In this document: piece after piece, positions 6,735 to 7,616 of the stretch
Position numbering within the stretch: position 1 is the stretch's first letter
How the letters are laid out: each line of letters starts with the position of its first letter
Source: an uncultured Bacilli bacterium
GTDB lineage: Bacteria > Bacillota_I > Bacilli_A > RF39 > UBA660
Direction: 5' to 3'
Length of the DNA: 7,616 bases
NCBI GenBank assembly: GCA_934167935.1
Contig: CAKPMH010000043.1
Location: forward strand, 1-7,616
Position numbers and translations under genes: made by a program
The notes under the pieces: generated by a model
Told to the model about the DNA's origin: nothing
Databases searched by the model: none
The model's input: the letters and a program-made list of their open reading frames with translations, nothing else

Positions 6735-7616
6735 CTTTTCTTTCCAATTAGAATTGGCGCATACCGATTAAATAACGGTATCAACATCATGCAAATACCC
6801 CAAATCAGTGTGAACTCAATTGGTTTATAATATAATTGACTCTTTATTAATGGTCTTAAAAATGTTTGGCAGTAAAAGAACACAGGCATGTGAAAGGCAA
6901 AAATAACCATTGTGTTCTTTCCGATGTACTCTAACAAGTTGGTTATGCAATGCAGTTTATGCATAATGGGGGAGGTAATTATTGCAGATAATATAAGCAT
7001 AACTCCTACAACCTCCATTGTGCTGACAACAATTTTCCACATTGGGAGTATGTTATTTAATTTCAATACAAAATTTTCTTTTGTTGTCATCATTATAACA
7101 AGCCCTAATGCCAAAAGACAAATACCCACTTTTCCTCTATGCGAAAAGTCATTAACATTCAATGCCTTTTTCATCCCATATCCAAGGGAAAGATAAAATA
7201 TCGCAATAGGTACAACAGTTAAATTCATTATCATTGTTATATCCTGCCAGCAAAACAGACAACCAATTATAAGCGAAATAACACCTATAACCACATTAAT
7301 TACTAATATATCTTTTGCTTTAGACAAAAAAACATATAAAATAAGATCTGCAAAAAAAAGAACTGGCAAGAACCAAAGAGTCTGCCAAGAAAACAACTCT
7401 TCTCCTATGTTTTGCACAACTCCATCAATACCATTGACGCCAACATGTAACAAGGAGACAGTCAGTCCCAACAGAAAGTAAGGCAACAATAAGACTCTTG
7501 CTTTTCTTTTAAAATATTCTGCTATACCGTATTTTCCAGGTGAAAGGCAAAAGCCTGAGCACATAAAAAATAATGGCAACATAAAGGAATTACAAAGCAA
7601 AACCAAAGGCTTAATC
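6731..7616 (-). CDS. Acyltransferase-3 family integral-membrane protein, N-terminus cut by window edge
   Basis: Seen: 295 in-frame codons from the right edge to TGA at 6731, with no convincing start inside the window; the TTG at 7606 lies within the conserved first region and is not a credible start. FMLPLFFMCSGFC, in window residues 11-23, corresponds to the family's usual FHMPLFFFISGF motif, here with Met in place of His. About nine hydrophobic segments follow, with the typical late motif YIGKNTMVIFAFHMP and a basic C-terminus. Roughly 40 to 50 N-terminal residues, including the first helix and its conserved His, should lie off the window. Known: these membrane proteins transfer acetyl or other acyl groups to sugars of surface polysaccharides. 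Inferred: O-acylation of this locus's repeat unit. The target sugar is not predictable. A divergent, non-catalytic member is possible. Confidence 0.88.
   Translation of the reverse strand, partial: IKPLVLLCNSFMLPLFFMCSGFCLSPGKYGIAEYFKRKARVLLLPYFLLGLTVSLLHVGVNGIDGVVQNIGEELFSWQTLWFLPVLFFADLILYVFLSKAKDILVINVVIGVISLIIGCLFCWQDITMIMNLTVVPIAIFYLSLGYGMKKALNVNDFSHRGKVGICLLALGLVIMMTTKENFVLKLNNILPMWKIVVSTMEVVGVMLILSAIITSPIMHKLHCITNLLEYIGKNTMVIFAFHMPVFFYCQTFLRPLIKSQLYYKPIEFTLIWGICMMLIPLFNRYAPILIGKKR

Noticed and set aside
1..7616. CRISPR arrays, tRNA or rRNA genes, insertion sequences
   Set aside because: No regularly spaced repeats, no cloverleaf-like or rRNA-like segments and no transposase-like protein were found; coding genes fill almost the whole window.

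Overview
The window is a gene-dense stretch of a surface-polysaccharide (capsule or O-antigen type) biosynthesis locus. Every gene lies on the minus strand, so transcription runs from base 7616 towards base 1. Low overall G+C, nearly absent Shine-Dalgarno sequences, tight gene overlaps and the gene repertoire (a pyruvyl-transferase-family gene coupled to an FrhB-like iron-sulfur flavoprotein gene) suggest a member of the Bacteroidales, of Bacteroides or Prevotella type. The species cannot be told from the sequence, and low-G+C gut Firmicutes carry similar gene pairs.

In transcription order the genes are: (1) an integral-membrane acyltransferase of the acyltransferase-3 family, with its N-terminus off the right edge; (2) a GT4-type glycosyltransferase; (3) a polytopic membrane protein that looks like the Wzy repeat-unit polymerase; (4) a second GT4-type glycosyltransferase; (5) a polysaccharide pyruvyl transferase family protein; (6) an FrhB/FdhB-like protein with an N-terminal ferredoxin domain; (7) a third GT4-type glycosyltransferase, with its C-terminus off the left edge. 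Six of the seven genes are joined by overlaps of 1 to 8 bases or by a 2-base gap. The only real intergenic space is 70 bases between the polymerase and the second glycosyltransferase. No promoter, terminator, RNA gene, insertion sequence or CRISPR array was found, so this is the interior of one long transcription unit.

Together the genes would build, decorate and polymerise an oligosaccharide repeat. The three glycosyltransferases add sugars on the cytoplasmic side. The pyruvyl-transferase-family protein, possibly with its FrhB-like partner, and the acyltransferase would add non-sugar groups. Wzy would join the flipped repeats at the periplasmic face. The initiating phosphoglycosyltransferase, the Wzx flippase, nucleotide-sugar synthesis genes and export genes are not here and should lie outside the window.

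The most unusual feature is inside the FrhB-like gene. Three copies of a segment of about 26 bases are spread over roughly 175 bases; the middle copy is read in a different frame from the other two, and the outer two sit in matching nested inverted repeats. The same protein has Tyr where the last cysteine of its second iron-sulfur motif is expected. The last glycosyltransferase gene is also clearly richer in G+C than its neighbours, which suggests a mosaic boundary near base 778.
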